Assembly: GCA_002721365.1 (NCBI GenBank)
Contig: PBKC01000026.1
Coordinates: 1-47,509 of the forward strand
DNA from: Rhodospirillaceae bacterium
GTDB taxonomy: Bacteria > Pseudomonadota > Alphaproteobacteria > GCA-2721365
Direction of reading: 5' to 3'
DNA length: 47,509 nucleotides
Numbering within the stretch: the stretch's first letter is position 1; every line of letters begins with the position of its first letter. The notes beneath the pieces were generated by a model that saw only the letters and a program-made list of their open reading frames with translations, was not told where the DNA came from and did no database searches. The position numbers and the translations under genes were made by a program. Of the stretch, positions 25,947 to 34,118 are shown piece by piece.

Positions 25947-27083
25947 ATGAGCAAGGACGAACCCATTACCGGCGTGCCCGGCCGGTTCTGGCACTTATTG
26001 GAGGACGGTCGCATCCAGTGCGATCTATGCCCCCGGTTCTGCAAGCTGCACGAGGGGCAGCGGGGCCTGTGCTTCGTGCGCGGGCGCCAGGACGACGCCA
26101 TGGTGCTGACGACCTATGGGCGCTCCAGCGGCTATTGCGTCGATCCGATCGAGAAGAAGCCGCTGAATCACTTCATGCCCGGAACGCCCGTGCTGTCCTT
26201 CGGCACCGCCGGCTGCAACCTGACCTGCAAGTTCTGCCAGAACTGGGACATCAGCAAGTCGCGGGAGATGGACCGGCTGGCCGACGCGGCGTCGCCGGAG
26301 ATGATCGCCGCCGCGGCGCGCAAGCTCGAATGCCGCAGCATCGCCTTCACTTACAACGATCCGGTGATCTTCCACGAATACGCGGTCGACGTCGCCCAGG
26401 CCTGCCGCGCGGTCGGGGTGAAGTCGGTGGCGGTCTCGGCCGGCTATGTGACGCCCGAGCCGCGGCGAGAATTCTTCGCCAACATGGATGCCGCCAATAT
26501 CGACCTGAAGGCCTTCACCGAAGGTTTCTACAGGAAGGTCTGTGGCGGCGCGCTGGCGCCGGTGCTCGATACTTTGCTTTACCTCAAACACGAGACGGCG
26601 GTGTGGTTCGAGCTGACCACGCTGTTGATTCCGGGCGAAAACGATTCGGCGGAGGAGATCGAGGCGATGACCCGCTGGATCGCCGACGAGCTCGGTCCCG
26701 ACGTGCCGATGCACTTCACCGCCTTCCACCCCGACTGGAAGATGCAGGGTCTCGGACGGACGCCGTCCGAGACCCTGACCCGCGCCCGTGCCATCGCCCA
26801 GGCAAATGGCATCCGCTACGCCTATACCGGCAATGTCCATGACAGCGAGGGCGGTAGCACTTTCTGCCATGGCTGCGGGACCCGGTTGATCGGGCGTGAT
26901 TGGTATCAGCTCCTCGACTGGTCCTTGGACGCGGATGGCCATTGCCGGACGTGCGGGGCCCGCTGTGCCGGCGTGTTCGAAGCGGAGCCAGGGACTTGGG
27001 GGTCGCGGCGGTTGCCGGTGCGTCTCGCCCCGCGGCGCAGTGCCGAAAACAGCCGAACCGGGCAAGGCCAGCGCTCCGCGTAG
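25947..27083 (+). CDS. amrS: AmmeMemoRadiSam system radical SAM enzyme
   Basis: A cytosolic radical S-adenosylmethionine enzyme of 378 residues. The 4Fe-4S cluster motif CxxxCxxC is seen as CNLTCKFCQNWDISKS (about residues 88-103). An additional N-terminal cysteine set, QCDLCPRFCKL..GLC, and a C-terminal set, FCHGCG...CRTCGARC, could bind metal. The GTAGCNLTCKFCQNW segment is diagnostic of AmrS. It is divergent from the fused A/B protein, sharing a 92-base promoter region that includes a catataggaac stretch. The ATG at 25947 is used; a GTG three codons upstream (25938) is an alternative, and neither has a strong ribosome-binding site. The protein continues for ~60 residues past the zinc-ribbon-like end with a basic tail. 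Confidence 0.92.
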   Translation: MSKDEPITGVPGRFWHLLEDGRIQCDLCPRFCKLHEGQRGLCFVRGRQDDAMVLTTYGRSSGYCVDPIEKKPLNHFMPGTPVLSFGTAGCNLTCKFCQNWDISKSREMDRLADAASPEMIAAAARKLECRSIAFTYNDPVIFHEYAVDVAQACRAVGVKSVAVSAGYVTPEPRREFFANMDAANIDLKAFTEGFYRKVCGGALAPVLDTLLYLKHETAVWFELTTLLIPGENDSAEEIEAMTRWIADELGPDVPMHFTAFHPDWKMQGLGRTPSETLTRARAIAQANGIRYAYTGNVHDSEGGSTFCHGCGTRLIGRDWYQLLDWSLDADGHCRTCGARCAGVFEAEPGTWGSRRLPVRLAPRRSAENSRTGQGQRSA

Positions 27084-27363
27084 CCCTCCCATGTCCCCAG
27101 CGCAGGCTCAGGGCATCCAACGTTATATATGGTTAAATATAACGAAAGTGGTTATTATTTTCTTCGATCCGGTGGTTGTCGGCCGGTCGAAATCCGCCAC
27201 TCGGCATGTGTTTGTGTCTCTAACCCTCTGTAATTGAGGGGTTATCGGCCAATCTTAACGATTGGTCGGCCGGTGGCGCGGACGTTGCAATTGCTCGCCG
27301 GCCCTCACCCGTTTCGGGTGTCTGGGCACACGGAGGATGGATAAAAAGATGAGGAGGAGTTTG
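27084..27363 (+). promoter_or_regulatory. AT-rich leader/promoter region of the PQQ-type dehydrogenase
   Basis: This 280-base gap is markedly AT-rich from 27120 to 27180 (ttatatatggttaaatataa and neighbours), unlike the rest of the window. It contains an imperfect inverted repeat around GGCCAATC-ttaac-GATTGGTC (27247-27267) and a CACCCG/CGGGTG hairpin at 27306-27320. These suggest a regulated promoter and a structured leader; no regulator can be named. Confidence 0.5.
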
Positions 27364-28659
27364 ATGCTCAAGAGATTGGGCACGTCGGCCCTTGGGCTGG
27401 CTGCGCTGGGGATGTCGATCGCTCCGGCTTACGCTCTCGATGTGAAGCTCGAGCAAGTGGCGGATGGCCTCAATGCGCCACTGCTGATGATTTCACCGCC
27501 AAACGACGATCGCCGTTTCATCGTCGAACAGAGCGGTCTGATCAAGATCCTGACTGCCGGAGGAGAGGTTCTGGAGGAACCGTTCCTCGATATCCGTCAC
27601 AAGATCGAGCCGCTGGAATCCATGTTCGACGAGCAGGGGCTCCTCGGTCTGGCGTTCCACCCGAACTTCGCCGAGAACGGCAAGTTCTACGTTGCCTACA
27701 GCGGTCCGCTGAAAGCCGGCGACGATCTCGGCAAGGTTCTGTGGTGGAAGCATTCGAACTACGTTGCCGAATACTCGGTTTCGTCCGGTGATTCGAACAG
27801 GGCCGACATGTCCCGCGAGCGGATCATCACGACGATCGACTGGCCGCAGTTCAATCATAACGGCCACTGGATCGGCTTCGGTCCGGACGGCTATCTCTAC
27901 ATTTCGACCGGTGACGGCGGTTACGCCAATGACTGGGGTATCGGCCACACGCCGGATATCGGCAACGGCCAGGATCTCACGGACTGGCACGGAAAGATCC
28001 TCAGGATCGATGTCGACAACGGCGACCCCTATGCCATTCCCGACGACAACCCATGGGCCGAGGACTACACGGCGCTGAAGGAGATCTACGCCTATGGTCT
28101 CCGCAACCCGTGGCGCTGCTCGTTCGACATGGGCGGGGACAACGCGCTGATTTGCGCCGATGTCGGCCAGAACAGCTACGAGGAGGTCAACATTATCGAG
28201 AAGGGAGGCAATTACGGCTGGCGTTCCATGGAGGCCACGCACTGCTTCGACTACTTGAACCCGAACGACCATCCCGAAAGCTGCAACACCGACGGCATGA
28301 CCATGCCGATCGTCGAATACAAGAACTGCAACGTGTTCGAGGCCGAGGAGTGCAAGGGGCTTTCGGTTACCGGCGGCTTCGTCTACCGCGGCGACCACGC
28401 TGACTGGGATGGCCTCTACTTCTTCGGAGACTGGAGCAAGAACTTCGCCCAGCATGACGGGCGGATCTATGTCGCCCGCAACGGGGGCGACGGCAACTGG
28501 TCCATGGAGGACGTCAACGTCACCAACATGGAACAGTTCAATGCCTACGTGAACGGTTTCGGTCAGGACAATGCGGGCAATGTCTACGTGACCGCGACCG
28601 ATACCTTGGGGCCGGTCGGCGGTACGGATCGCATCTACAAGATCGTTCCGGCTAACTGA
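27364..28659 (+). CDS. Periplasmic PQQ-dependent sugar dehydrogenase (YliI/Asd type)
   Basis: A periplasmic quinoprotein of 431 residues. After the signal peptide (about residues 1-24, ending AYA) comes a six-bladed beta-propeller of the soluble glucose/sorbosone dehydrogenase family. Blocks include EQGLLGLAFHPNF (catalytic His region), NHNGHWIGFGPDGYLYISTGDGG, HGKILRID, YGLRNPWRCSFD, ADVGQNSYEEVN and GGNYGW. Start: the ATG at 27364 follows AGGAGG with a six-base spacer and gives a clean signal peptide, whereas upstream starts (27262, 27337, 27349) give a basic leader. Cysteine pairs around HCFDYL..SCNTDG and NCNVFEAEECKG suggest disulfides. The next gene encodes a c-type cytochrome, a likely electron acceptor. 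Sugar substrate unknown; no PQQ synthesis genes are nearby. Confidence 0.9.
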   Translation: MLKRLGTSALGLAALGMSIAPAYALDVKLEQVADGLNAPLLMISPPNDDRRFIVEQSGLIKILTAGGEVLEEPFLDIRHKIEPLESMFDEQGLLGLAFHPNFAENGKFYVAYSGPLKAGDDLGKVLWWKHSNYVAEYSVSSGDSNRADMSRERIITTIDWPQFNHNGHWIGFGPDGYLYISTGDGGYANDWGIGHTPDIGNGQDLTDWHGKILRIDVDNGDPYAIPDDNPWAEDYTALKEIYAYGLRNPWRCSFDMGGDNALICADVGQNSYEEVNIIEKGGNYGWRSMEATHCFDYLNPNDHPESCNTDGMTMPIVEYKNCNVFEAEECKGLSVTGGFVYRGDHADWDGLYFFGDWSKNFAQHDGRIYVARNGGDGNWSMEDVNVTNMEQFNAYVNGFGQDNAGNVYVTATDTLGPVGGTDRIYKIVPAN

Positions 28660-28682
28660 CCTGACCTGTCTGTCGATCACGG

Positions 28683-28728
28683 CGGCGACCTGGCCTGGTG
28701 TTTTGTGACACCGGGTCGGGCGTCGCCG
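28683..28728 (+). terminator. Stem-loop between the dehydrogenase and cytochrome c genes
   Basis: CGGCGAC (28683-28689) pairs with GTCGCCG (28722-28728), with an inner CTGGTGT/ACACCGG stem. It is not followed by a T tract, so it may be an mRNA-stabilising or attenuating structure rather than a full terminator. Confidence 0.35.
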
Positions 28729-28773
28729 GCGTTCGCTTTCCGTTTTCATCGTTAGAGGAACAAGGAGTCGCCT

Positions 28774-29148
28774 ATGGCGATCGGTTTTGTTGCCCTGATC
28801 CGGTGCGTCGCCCTGGTTATTGCGCTCGGCTTTACCTTCAGCGCGGGCGTCTCGTTCGCTCAGGACGAGGAAGAGGCCGAATTCGGCCTGACGAAGTCAT
28901 TTCTTTCGGACGACGAGAACATCGCCACCGGTGCGGCCGTTTGGGAAAAGAGATGCCGGTTCTGTCACGGGAAAGGCACCTATCCGGGCAAGGCGCCGAA
29001 GCTGCAGCCGTCTCGCTACCAGCCGGGCTTCATCTTCGCGCGCGTAACGTTCGGGTTTCGTGGCATGCCGGCCTTCGACGAGGAGTTCACGGACGACGAG
29101 CGTAAATCGGTGGTCGCGTATATCCTCAGCGATGAATTCGCGCCGTGA
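28774..29148 (+). CDS. Small periplasmic c-type cytochrome
   Basis: A monohaem cytochrome c of 124 residues. The signal peptide (about 1-29, ending SFA) is followed by an acidic stretch. The haem-binding CRFCH lies at residues 61-65, and the likely distal ligand Met98 is in FRGMPAF. The C-terminal helix DDERKSVVAYIL is typical of class I cytochromes. An AGGAG site seven bases before the ATG supports the start. It lies 114 bases downstream of the PQQ-type dehydrogenase on the same strand, so it is the probable electron acceptor that passes electrons to the respiratory chain (inference from order and family knowledge). Confidence 0.9.
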   Translation: MAIGFVALIRCVALVIALGFTFSAGVSFAQDEEEAEFGLTKSFLSDDENIATGAAVWEKRCRFCHGKGTYPGKAPKLQPSRYQPGFIFARVTFGFRGMPAFDEEFTDDERKSVVAYILSDEFAP

Positions 29149-29252
29149 CCGATCGTAGATGGGGTATCGGCGACCGGGGGAAGAAACGAGAGCGCTGACG
29201 CCGAAGGCGTTCAAACGCTATAAGAATAAGAAGAGTTGCGAGGAAACCAGGG

Positions 29253-30464
29253 ATGGCCGAACCTTTGTCGGGACCTCACGTCGTGGCGGATGAGGCGGAA
29301 GCGCTGCACGTTCAGCGCTTCTCGATCGCCTATGAGTATCCCGTTTATTTCACGAGAGACGCGTTCGACTCGCGCAACACGGTGCTCGCGGATGCACTCA
29401 CGCGCCGTGAACCGGGGAAGCGCCACCGTTTCCTGCCGATGGTGGACGAGGGGCTTCTCGGCAGTTATCCGGACCTTCCCGCCGCTATTGCCGCTTATGC
29501 CGCCGCTCATGCCGATCGACTGGAGCTGATAGCACCGGCCGAGATCGTGCCGGCTGGTGAAGCCTGCAAGAACGATCCCGCTCTGGTGGAACGCCTTCAA
29601 AGGCGACTCTACGAACTCGGTGTCGATCGCCATTCCTATACCGTGGCGATCGGCGGCGGAGCGATGCTGGATCTCGCGGGCTATGTCTCGGCGACGGCCC
29701 ATCGCGGTATCCGCCACGTCCGCATGCCGACGACCGTGCTCGCCCAGGACGATTCGGGCGTCGGGGTGAAGAACGGCGTCAACGCCTTCGGCATAAAGAA
29801 CTTTCTCGGGACCTTCGCCCCGCCGGCGGCGGTGGTGAACGATTTCGATTTCCTCGACATGCTGCCCGCCCGCGACCGCATCGCCGGCATGGCCGAGGCG
29901 GTGAAGGTCGCGCTGATCCGCGACGGGGCCTTCTTCGCCTGGCTCGAACAGCGGGCCGACGATCTCGCGGCCTTCGTTCCGGATGCGGTCGAATACCTGG
30001 TTCGCCGTTGCGCGGAGCTTCACATGCGTCAGATCGCGCATGGCGGCGACCCGTTCGAGACGGGAAGCGCGAGGCCGCTCGACTACGGGCACTGGTCGGC
30101 GCACAAGCTGGAGGCGATCAGCGGCCATGCCGTCCGCCATGGCGAGGCGGTGGCGATCGGCATGGCGCTCGATACCCGCTATGCGGTGCTTGCCGGCATG
30201 CTGACCTCCGGAGCGGAGGAGCGCGTGTGTCGCCTGCTGAAGCGCCTTGGGTTCGATCTCTGGCACCCCGGCTTGGAGGCGCGGAACAAAGCCGGCGAGC
30301 TTGTCCTGCTGCGGGGGCTACAGGATTTCCGCGAACATCTCGGCGGCGAGCTCACCATCACGCTGCTGCGCCAGATCGGGGTCGGCGAGGAGGTTCATCA
30401 TATGGATGAAAGGTTGATCCTCGAGTCCCTCGCCTGGCTCAAGAAACGCTATGCCAAGGGCTGA
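29253..30464 (+). CDS. 3-dehydroquinate-synthase-like sugar phosphate cyclase, EboD-like
   Basis: A cytosolic NAD- and metal-dependent cyclase of the dehydroquinate synthase fold, 403 residues. NAD-binding glycine motif: AIGGGAMLDLAGYVSAT (about 130-146). Substrate/metal region: MPTTVLAQDDSGVGVKN, GMAEAVKVALIRDG, and metal-ligand histidines in DYGHWSAHKLE and VRHGEAVAIGMALD. The N-terminal YPVYFTRDAFD and the long insert RREPGKRHRFLPMVDEGLL differ from housekeeping AroB. They recall the EboD subgroup, known from eboABCDEF clusters in other bacteria. No other ebo gene is adjacent. Substrate unknown; a role in making a cyclitol or a prenyl-linked metabolite is speculation. AroB itself is an alternative name but less likely because of length and context. 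Confidence 0.8.
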   Translation: MAEPLSGPHVVADEAEALHVQRFSIAYEYPVYFTRDAFDSRNTVLADALTRREPGKRHRFLPMVDEGLLGSYPDLPAAIAAYAAAHADRLELIAPAEIVPAGEACKNDPALVERLQRRLYELGVDRHSYTVAIGGGAMLDLAGYVSATAHRGIRHVRMPTTVLAQDDSGVGVKNGVNAFGIKNFLGTFAPPAAVVNDFDFLDMLPARDRIAGMAEAVKVALIRDGAFFAWLEQRADDLAAFVPDAVEYLVRRCAELHMRQIAHGGDPFETGSARPLDYGHWSAHKLEAISGHAVRHGEAVAIGMALDTRYAVLAGMLTSGAEERVCRLLKRLGFDLWHPGLEARNKAGELVLLRGLQDFREHLGGELTITLLRQIGVGEEVHHMDERLILESLAWLKKRYAKG

Positions 30465-30482
30465 GAGCGACGTTCGGAGCTG

Positions 30483-30830
30483 TCAGAGGAACTCGACCGG
30501 TTTCTCCCAGACGGCCAACACCACGCAGCCTTCCTCGCTGACGACGGCATGACCGGTGCCGGGCGGGCTCACCATCATGGTGCCCGCCCCGTGCACGCCG
30601 TTATCGTCGATCTGCGAGCCGTTCAGGATCAGGATGTGCTCGTAGCCTGCATGGCGGTGGCGGGGAACGGTGGCGCCGGGTGCGTAACGAAGGAACGCCG
30701 CTGACGATCCGCCATTTTCCGCCCGGTAGATCCAGGACACTTCGATCCCCTCGCGGAAGGGCTGCCAATCGCGGCCATTTGGGGTGAGCGCGGCGTCCAG
30801 GTCGACGTCCCAGCTCTTGCCCTCCGTCAT
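30483..30830 (-). CDS. Cupin-domain protein
   Basis: A small single-domain cupin of 115 residues. Metal-ligand pattern: the HRH pair and Glu in [19 protein letters not shown] (motif 1) and the later His in [12 protein letters not shown] (motif 2). The ATG at 30830 overlaps the TGA stop of the upstream amidohydrolase gene (ATGA), so both are made from one message. The protein could be an enzyme, such as a small-molecule hydrolase or isomerase, or a metal-dependent sensor related to the ChrR cupin. Co-translation with the biuret-hydrolase-like enzyme suggests a role in the same catabolic route (inference). It ends 18 bases from the convergent cyclase gene. Confidence 0.85.
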   Translation of the reverse strand: MTEGKSWDVDLDAALTPNGRDWQPFREGIEVSWIYRAENGGSSAAFLRYAPGATVPRHRHAGYEHILILNGSQIDDNGVHGAGTMMVSPPGTGHAVVSEEGCVVLAVWEKPVEFL

Positions 30831-31513
30831 GCTCCGATCGCCGTGAGGAACGCCGCCGCGGTCGAGACCGCGCCGAACACGCCTCCCTGCATCTTGATCA
30901 TCTTCAGTGCCGCCTCGTGGTTGCCGGTGTCGGTCGCCCCGCAACAGTCCGCCAGCAGCACGCATTCGAAGCCGCGGTCGTTGCCTTCGCGCATCGTCGT
31001 ATGCACGCAGACATCCGTGGTGATGCCGGTCAGCACGATGTTGCGGACGCCGCGGGTATGCAGCATCAGCTCGAAGTCGGTGGCGCAGAAAGTGCCCTTG
31101 CCCGGTTTGTCGATCACCGGTTCGCCGGGTTCCGGGGCAAGCTCGGGGATGATCTCCCACCCTGGCTCGCCCCGGACGAGGATGCGCCCGCAAGGGCCGG
31201 GGTCGCCGATGCCGGCGCCGATCTGTCGGGATCGCCAGCGCTTGTTGGCGGGAAGGTCGGAGAGGTCGGGGCGATGGCCTTCGCGGGTGTGGAAGATGTG
31301 GAACCCTTGCGCGCGCATCGCCGCCAGCACGCCGGAGATCGGACCGATCGGGGCGCGGGTGTTGGAAAGGTCGTAGCCCATCTTGTCGACATAACCGCCT
31401 TCGCCGCAGAAGTCGGCCTGCATGTCGATCACCACCAGCGCGGTGTTCTCGGGCCGCAGGTCGCCGTCATAGGGCCACGGGTAAGGGTCGGCATCCACAT
31501 AGCGCTCGGACAT
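30827..31513 (-). CDS. Isochorismatase-fold cysteine hydrolase, biuret-hydrolase-like (copy 1)
   Basis: A cytosolic amidohydrolase of 228 residues with the Cys-Asp-Lys catalytic triad: Asp30 in [10 protein letters not shown], Lys in [10 protein letters not shown] and Cys in [12 protein letters not shown]. The segments [32 protein letters not shown] and [17 protein letters not shown] match biuret amidohydrolase (BiuH, which converts biuret to allophanate and ammonia) as recalled. Start: ATG at 31513, preceded by GGAGGG; a longer frame to 31567 has an Arg/Trp-rich shadow-like leader. Divergent from the solute-binding-protein gene across 223 bases. Two paralogues lie about 2.5 kb downstream on the other strand. 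Substrate could also be a ureido or N-carbamoyl compound. Confidence 0.88.
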   Translation of the reverse strand: MSERYVDADPYPWPYDGDLRPENTALVVIDMQADFCGEGGYVDKMGYDLSNTRAPIGPISGVLAAMRAQGFHIFHTREGHRPDLSDLPANKRWRSRQIGAGIGDPGPCGRILVRGEPGWEIIPELAPEPGEPVIDKPGKGTFCATDFELMLHTRGVRNIVLTGITTDVCVHTTMREGNDRGFECVLLADCCGATDTGNHEAALKMIKMQGGVFGAVSTAAAFLTAIGA

Positions 31514-31686
31514 CGTCTCACACTCCCTCCGAATGTCTCGGCGCCACCAGCGCAAGCGGCGTGCCATAGCGAAGTTCAGGCGGCACCGATCATCGGCTGA
31601 ACATTTCCGCGACGATCGCCTAAAATTCCGGCAAGTTCATCCCATTGTAGCCATTCAATAGGGCGGTTCACCCGTATTCCTGCTCT

Positions 31687-31702
31687 TGGCATGGGCTTTG
31701 AG
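31687..31702 (+). promoter_or_regulatory. Possible sigma-54-type promoter before the solute-binding protein
   Basis: TTGGCATGGGCTTTGA resembles the -24/-12 sigma-54 pattern TTGGCACG-N4-TTGC: the -24 GG and the following GCA match, and spacing is right, but the -12 element has TTGA in place of TTGC. It lies 35-50 bases before the ATG at 31737. Nitrogen control would fit a biuret-type uptake gene, but the mismatch makes this weak. Confidence 0.25.
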
Positions 31703-31736
31703 TGAGCCCGGTCCGGCATCAAACCTGGAGGACCGG

Positions 31737-33353
31737 ATGCACATCACGAACGCCTTGAAGACTGCGGCGGCGGCCGCGGCGATCGGTGGGCTTGCCCTCG
31801 CCGTATCGTCCCATGCCCAGGCGCAGGGCCGCTCGGACATCCTCATCGCCGTCGGCGAGCAGGGGCCGAACTCCCTGGACACCCACGGCACCGCCGCGAA
31901 CGACTACACCCGGATGATCGCGTGGAACGTCTATGACCGTCTGGTGAGCCACGGCACCAAGACCCTGGATGACGGCACCGTCGTCTACGACGTGAACACC
32001 GTGACGCCCGAGCTTGCGGAAAGCTGGGAGGTGAGCGAGGACGGCACCGTCATCACTTTCCATCTACGGAAGGACGCGGTCTTCCACGACGGCTCGCCCG
32101 TGACCGCTCATGACGTCAAATGGTCCTTCGATCGGGCTGTCACCGTCGGTGGCTTCCCGTCCATCCAGATGGCGGCCGGCTCGTTCGAGAAGCCCGAGCA
32201 GTTCAAGGCGATCGACGACCATACCTTCCAGATCACCCTGCCGAAGGCGAACAAGCTGGCCCTCCCCGATCTCACGGTGCCGGTGCCGATCGTCATTAAT
32301 GCCGACGTCGCCAAGGAGCACGCGACCGAGGAAGACCCCTGGGCGCTGGAATGGCTGCAGCGCAACACCGCCGGAGGCGGTGCCTATGAGATCGAGGCGT
32401 GGCGACCGGGCTCGGAAATCGTGTTCTCGCGGTTCGAGGACTGGAAGTCCGGGCCGCTGCCGGCGATGCAGCGGGTCGTCTATCGTCAGGTGCCGTCGGC
32501 CGGCACGCGGCGCGCCCTGATCGAACGCGGCGACGTCGACATCTCGATCGGTCTGCCGCCGAAGGATTTCGCCGAGATGGAGGAAGCGGGCGACATCAAC
32601 GTCGTCGGCGTGCCGGTCCAGTCGGCGGTCCTCTACATCGACATGAATGTCGCCATGCCGCCCTTCGACAACAAGCTGGTGCGGAAGGCGGTGGCCTATG
32701 CGGTGCCGTATGAGGAGATCATGTCCTCGGCGCTCTATGGTCGTGCCTTGCCGATGTTTGGCGCCGAGCCCGGCGCACCCTATGAGCCTACATGGCCGGT
32801 TCCGTCGCCCTATCACACGGACCTTGAGAAGGCGAAGGCGCTGCTGACCGAAGCCGGCTTCCCGGACGGGTTCGAGACCCAGCTCTACTACGATCTCGGG
32901 CAGGCGACGACGCGCGAGCCCATCGCGCTCCTGGTCCAGGAATCGCTCGGCAAGATCGGCATCCGCGCCCAGGTGAACAAGGTGCCGGGCTCCAACTGGT
33001 TCGCCCAGATGGCCGAGAAGTCGATGCCGATGGTCGTCGCCGACTTCTACGCGTGGCTGGACTGGCCCGAATACCACTTCTTCTGGACCTATCACGGCGG
33101 CAACAACTCGGTCTTCAACACCGCCAACTACGTCAACCCGACCCTCGACGCGATGATCGATCAGGCGCGCTTTGAGACCGATCAGGGCGTCTACGAGAAC
33201 CTGATCAAGGACATGGTCGGGCTGGTGATGGAGGAGGTGCCGCGGGTGCCGATCCTGCGCTGGTACCTCGACACGGCGATGCAGCCCAACATCGAGGGCT
33301 ACACCTACTGGTTCCACACCATGCTGGACTTCCGGACGCTCAGCAAAGAGTAG
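31737..33353 (+). CDS. ABC transporter solute-binding protein, family 5 (peptide/nickel type)
   Basis: A periplasmic binding protein of 538 residues. Signal peptide at about residues 1-30 (ending AQAQG). It carries the SBP_bac_5 pattern: LAESWEVSEDGTVITFHLRKDAVFHDGSPVTAHDVKWSFDR near residues 95-140, and the typical second-lobe segments (PFDNKLVRKAVAYAVPYEEI, KAKALLTEAGFPDGFETQLYYD). The ATG at 31737 has GGAGG upstream; the longer frame from 31686 gives no signal peptide at the right place. The gene is divergent from biuret-hydrolase-like copy 1 and followed by a strong terminator, with no permease or ATPase genes nearby. It must borrow a transporter encoded elsewhere or act as an orphan. Substrate is likely that of the flanking hydrolases (inference). 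Confidence 0.9.
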   Translation: MHITNALKTAAAAAAIGGLALAVSSHAQAQGRSDILIAVGEQGPNSLDTHGTAANDYTRMIAWNVYDRLVSHGTKTLDDGTVVYDVNTVTPELAESWEVSEDGTVITFHLRKDAVFHDGSPVTAHDVKWSFDRAVTVGGFPSIQMAAGSFEKPEQFKAIDDHTFQITLPKANKLALPDLTVPVPIVINADVAKEHATEEDPWALEWLQRNTAGGGAYEIEAWRPGSEIVFSRFEDWKSGPLPAMQRVVYRQVPSAGTRRALIERGDVDISIGLPPKDFAEMEEAGDINVVGVPVQSAVLYIDMNVAMPPFDNKLVRKAVAYAVPYEEIMSSALYGRALPMFGAEPGAPYEPTWPVPSPYHTDLEKAKALLTEAGFPDGFETQLYYDLGQATTREPIALLVQESLGKIGIRAQVNKVPGSNWFAQMAEKSMPMVVADFYAWLDWPEYHFFWTYHGGNNSVFNTANYVNPTLDAMIDQARFETDQGVYENLIKDMVGLVMEEVPRVPILRWYLDTAMQPNIEGYTYWFHTMLDFRTLSKE

Positions 33354-33367
33354 GGACCGCGCCAAGC

Positions 33368-33401
33368 GGGGCCGGCCGTCGCGCCGGCCCCGTCCCGTTT
33401 T
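33368..33401 (+). terminator. Intrinsic terminator after the solute-binding protein gene
   Basis: A perfect nine-base GC stem (33368-33376 and 33383-33391) with a six-base loop is followed within a few bases by TTTT. It lies 15 bases after the stop codon and separates the binding protein from the next hydrolase gene. Confidence 0.75.
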
Positions 33402-33425
33402 CACATGTCCATCGGAGCAGAAGGC

Positions 33426-34118
33426 ATGGCGACCTACGTACCCGGCCTCTATCCATGGCCTTTCGACGGCGATCTGAGCCCGCGGAACACGGCTCTGATC
33501 GCCATCGACATGCAGGTCGATTTCTGTGGTCCCGACGGCTGGCTCGACCAGCGTGGGCTCGACATCGCCAATACCCGGCGCGCGATCGCGCCGCTGCAGC
33601 GGGTGATGGCGGCAATGCGGGCGGCGGGTTATCCCGTGCTGCACACCCGCGAAGGCCACCGCCCGGACCTGTCCGATCTGCCGGAGAACAAGCGCTGGCG
33701 GTCGCGACAGGCCGGCCTCGGCATCGGCGATGAGGGGCGCCTCGGCCGCGTTCTGACCCGCGGCGAGCCGGGGTGGGAGATCATCCCCGAGGTCGCGCCG
33801 CTTCCTGGCGAGACGGTCATCGACAAGTCGGGGAAAGGCTCGTTCTACGCCACCGACCTCGACCAGATCCTACGGTCGAAGGGCATCCGCAATCTGGTGA
33901 TCACCGGCGTCACCACCGATTGCTGCGTCCAGTCGACCATGCGCGACGCCAACGACCGCGGCTACGAATGTCTGCTGCTCGAAGACTGCTGCGGCGCGGC
34001 CGAGCATGCGAACCACCTCGCCCAGATCCACATGCTGACGCTGGCGGGAGGGCATTACGGGTCGATCTCCACCGCCGATGCCCTGATCGAAACCCTGGCG
34101 ATGATGGAGGCGGCCTGA
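33426..34118 (+). CDS. Isochorismatase-fold cysteine hydrolase, biuret-hydrolase-like (copy 2)
   Basis: A cysteine amidohydrolase of 230 residues, a paralogue of copy 1. Catalytic triad: Asp in ALIAIDMQVDFCG, Lys in VIDKSGKGSFYATDL and Cys in GVTTDCCVQSTM. It shares the family signatures [33 protein letters not shown] and [13 protein letters not shown]. The ATG at 33426 has GGAG with an eight-base spacer; the in-frame ATG at 33405 lacks one. Its TGA overlaps the ATG of copy 3 (TGATG), so the two are translated together. The active-site region has TTDCC where copy 1 has TTDVC, a difference that may matter for substrate choice. Confidence 0.88.
   Translation: MATYVPGLYPWPFDGDLSPRNTALIAIDMQVDFCGPDGWLDQRGLDIANTRRAIAPLQRVMAAMRAAGYPVLHTREGHRPDLSDLPENKRWRSRQAGLGIGDEGRLGRVLTRGEPGWEIIPEVAPLPGETVIDKSGKGSFYATDLDQILRSKGIRNLVITGVTTDCCVQSTMRDANDRGYECLLLEDCCGAAEHANHLAQIHMLTLAGGHYGSISTADALIETLAMMEAA

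Noticed and set aside
31687..31702. A confident sigma-54 promoter before the solute-binding protein.
   Set aside because: The -12 element lacks the nearly invariant GC; kept only as a low-confidence feature.
32064..33659. A 531-residue open frame antisense to the solute-binding protein and running into the next hydrolase gene.
   Set aside because: It spans a strong terminator and two real genes on the other strand and has shadow composition.
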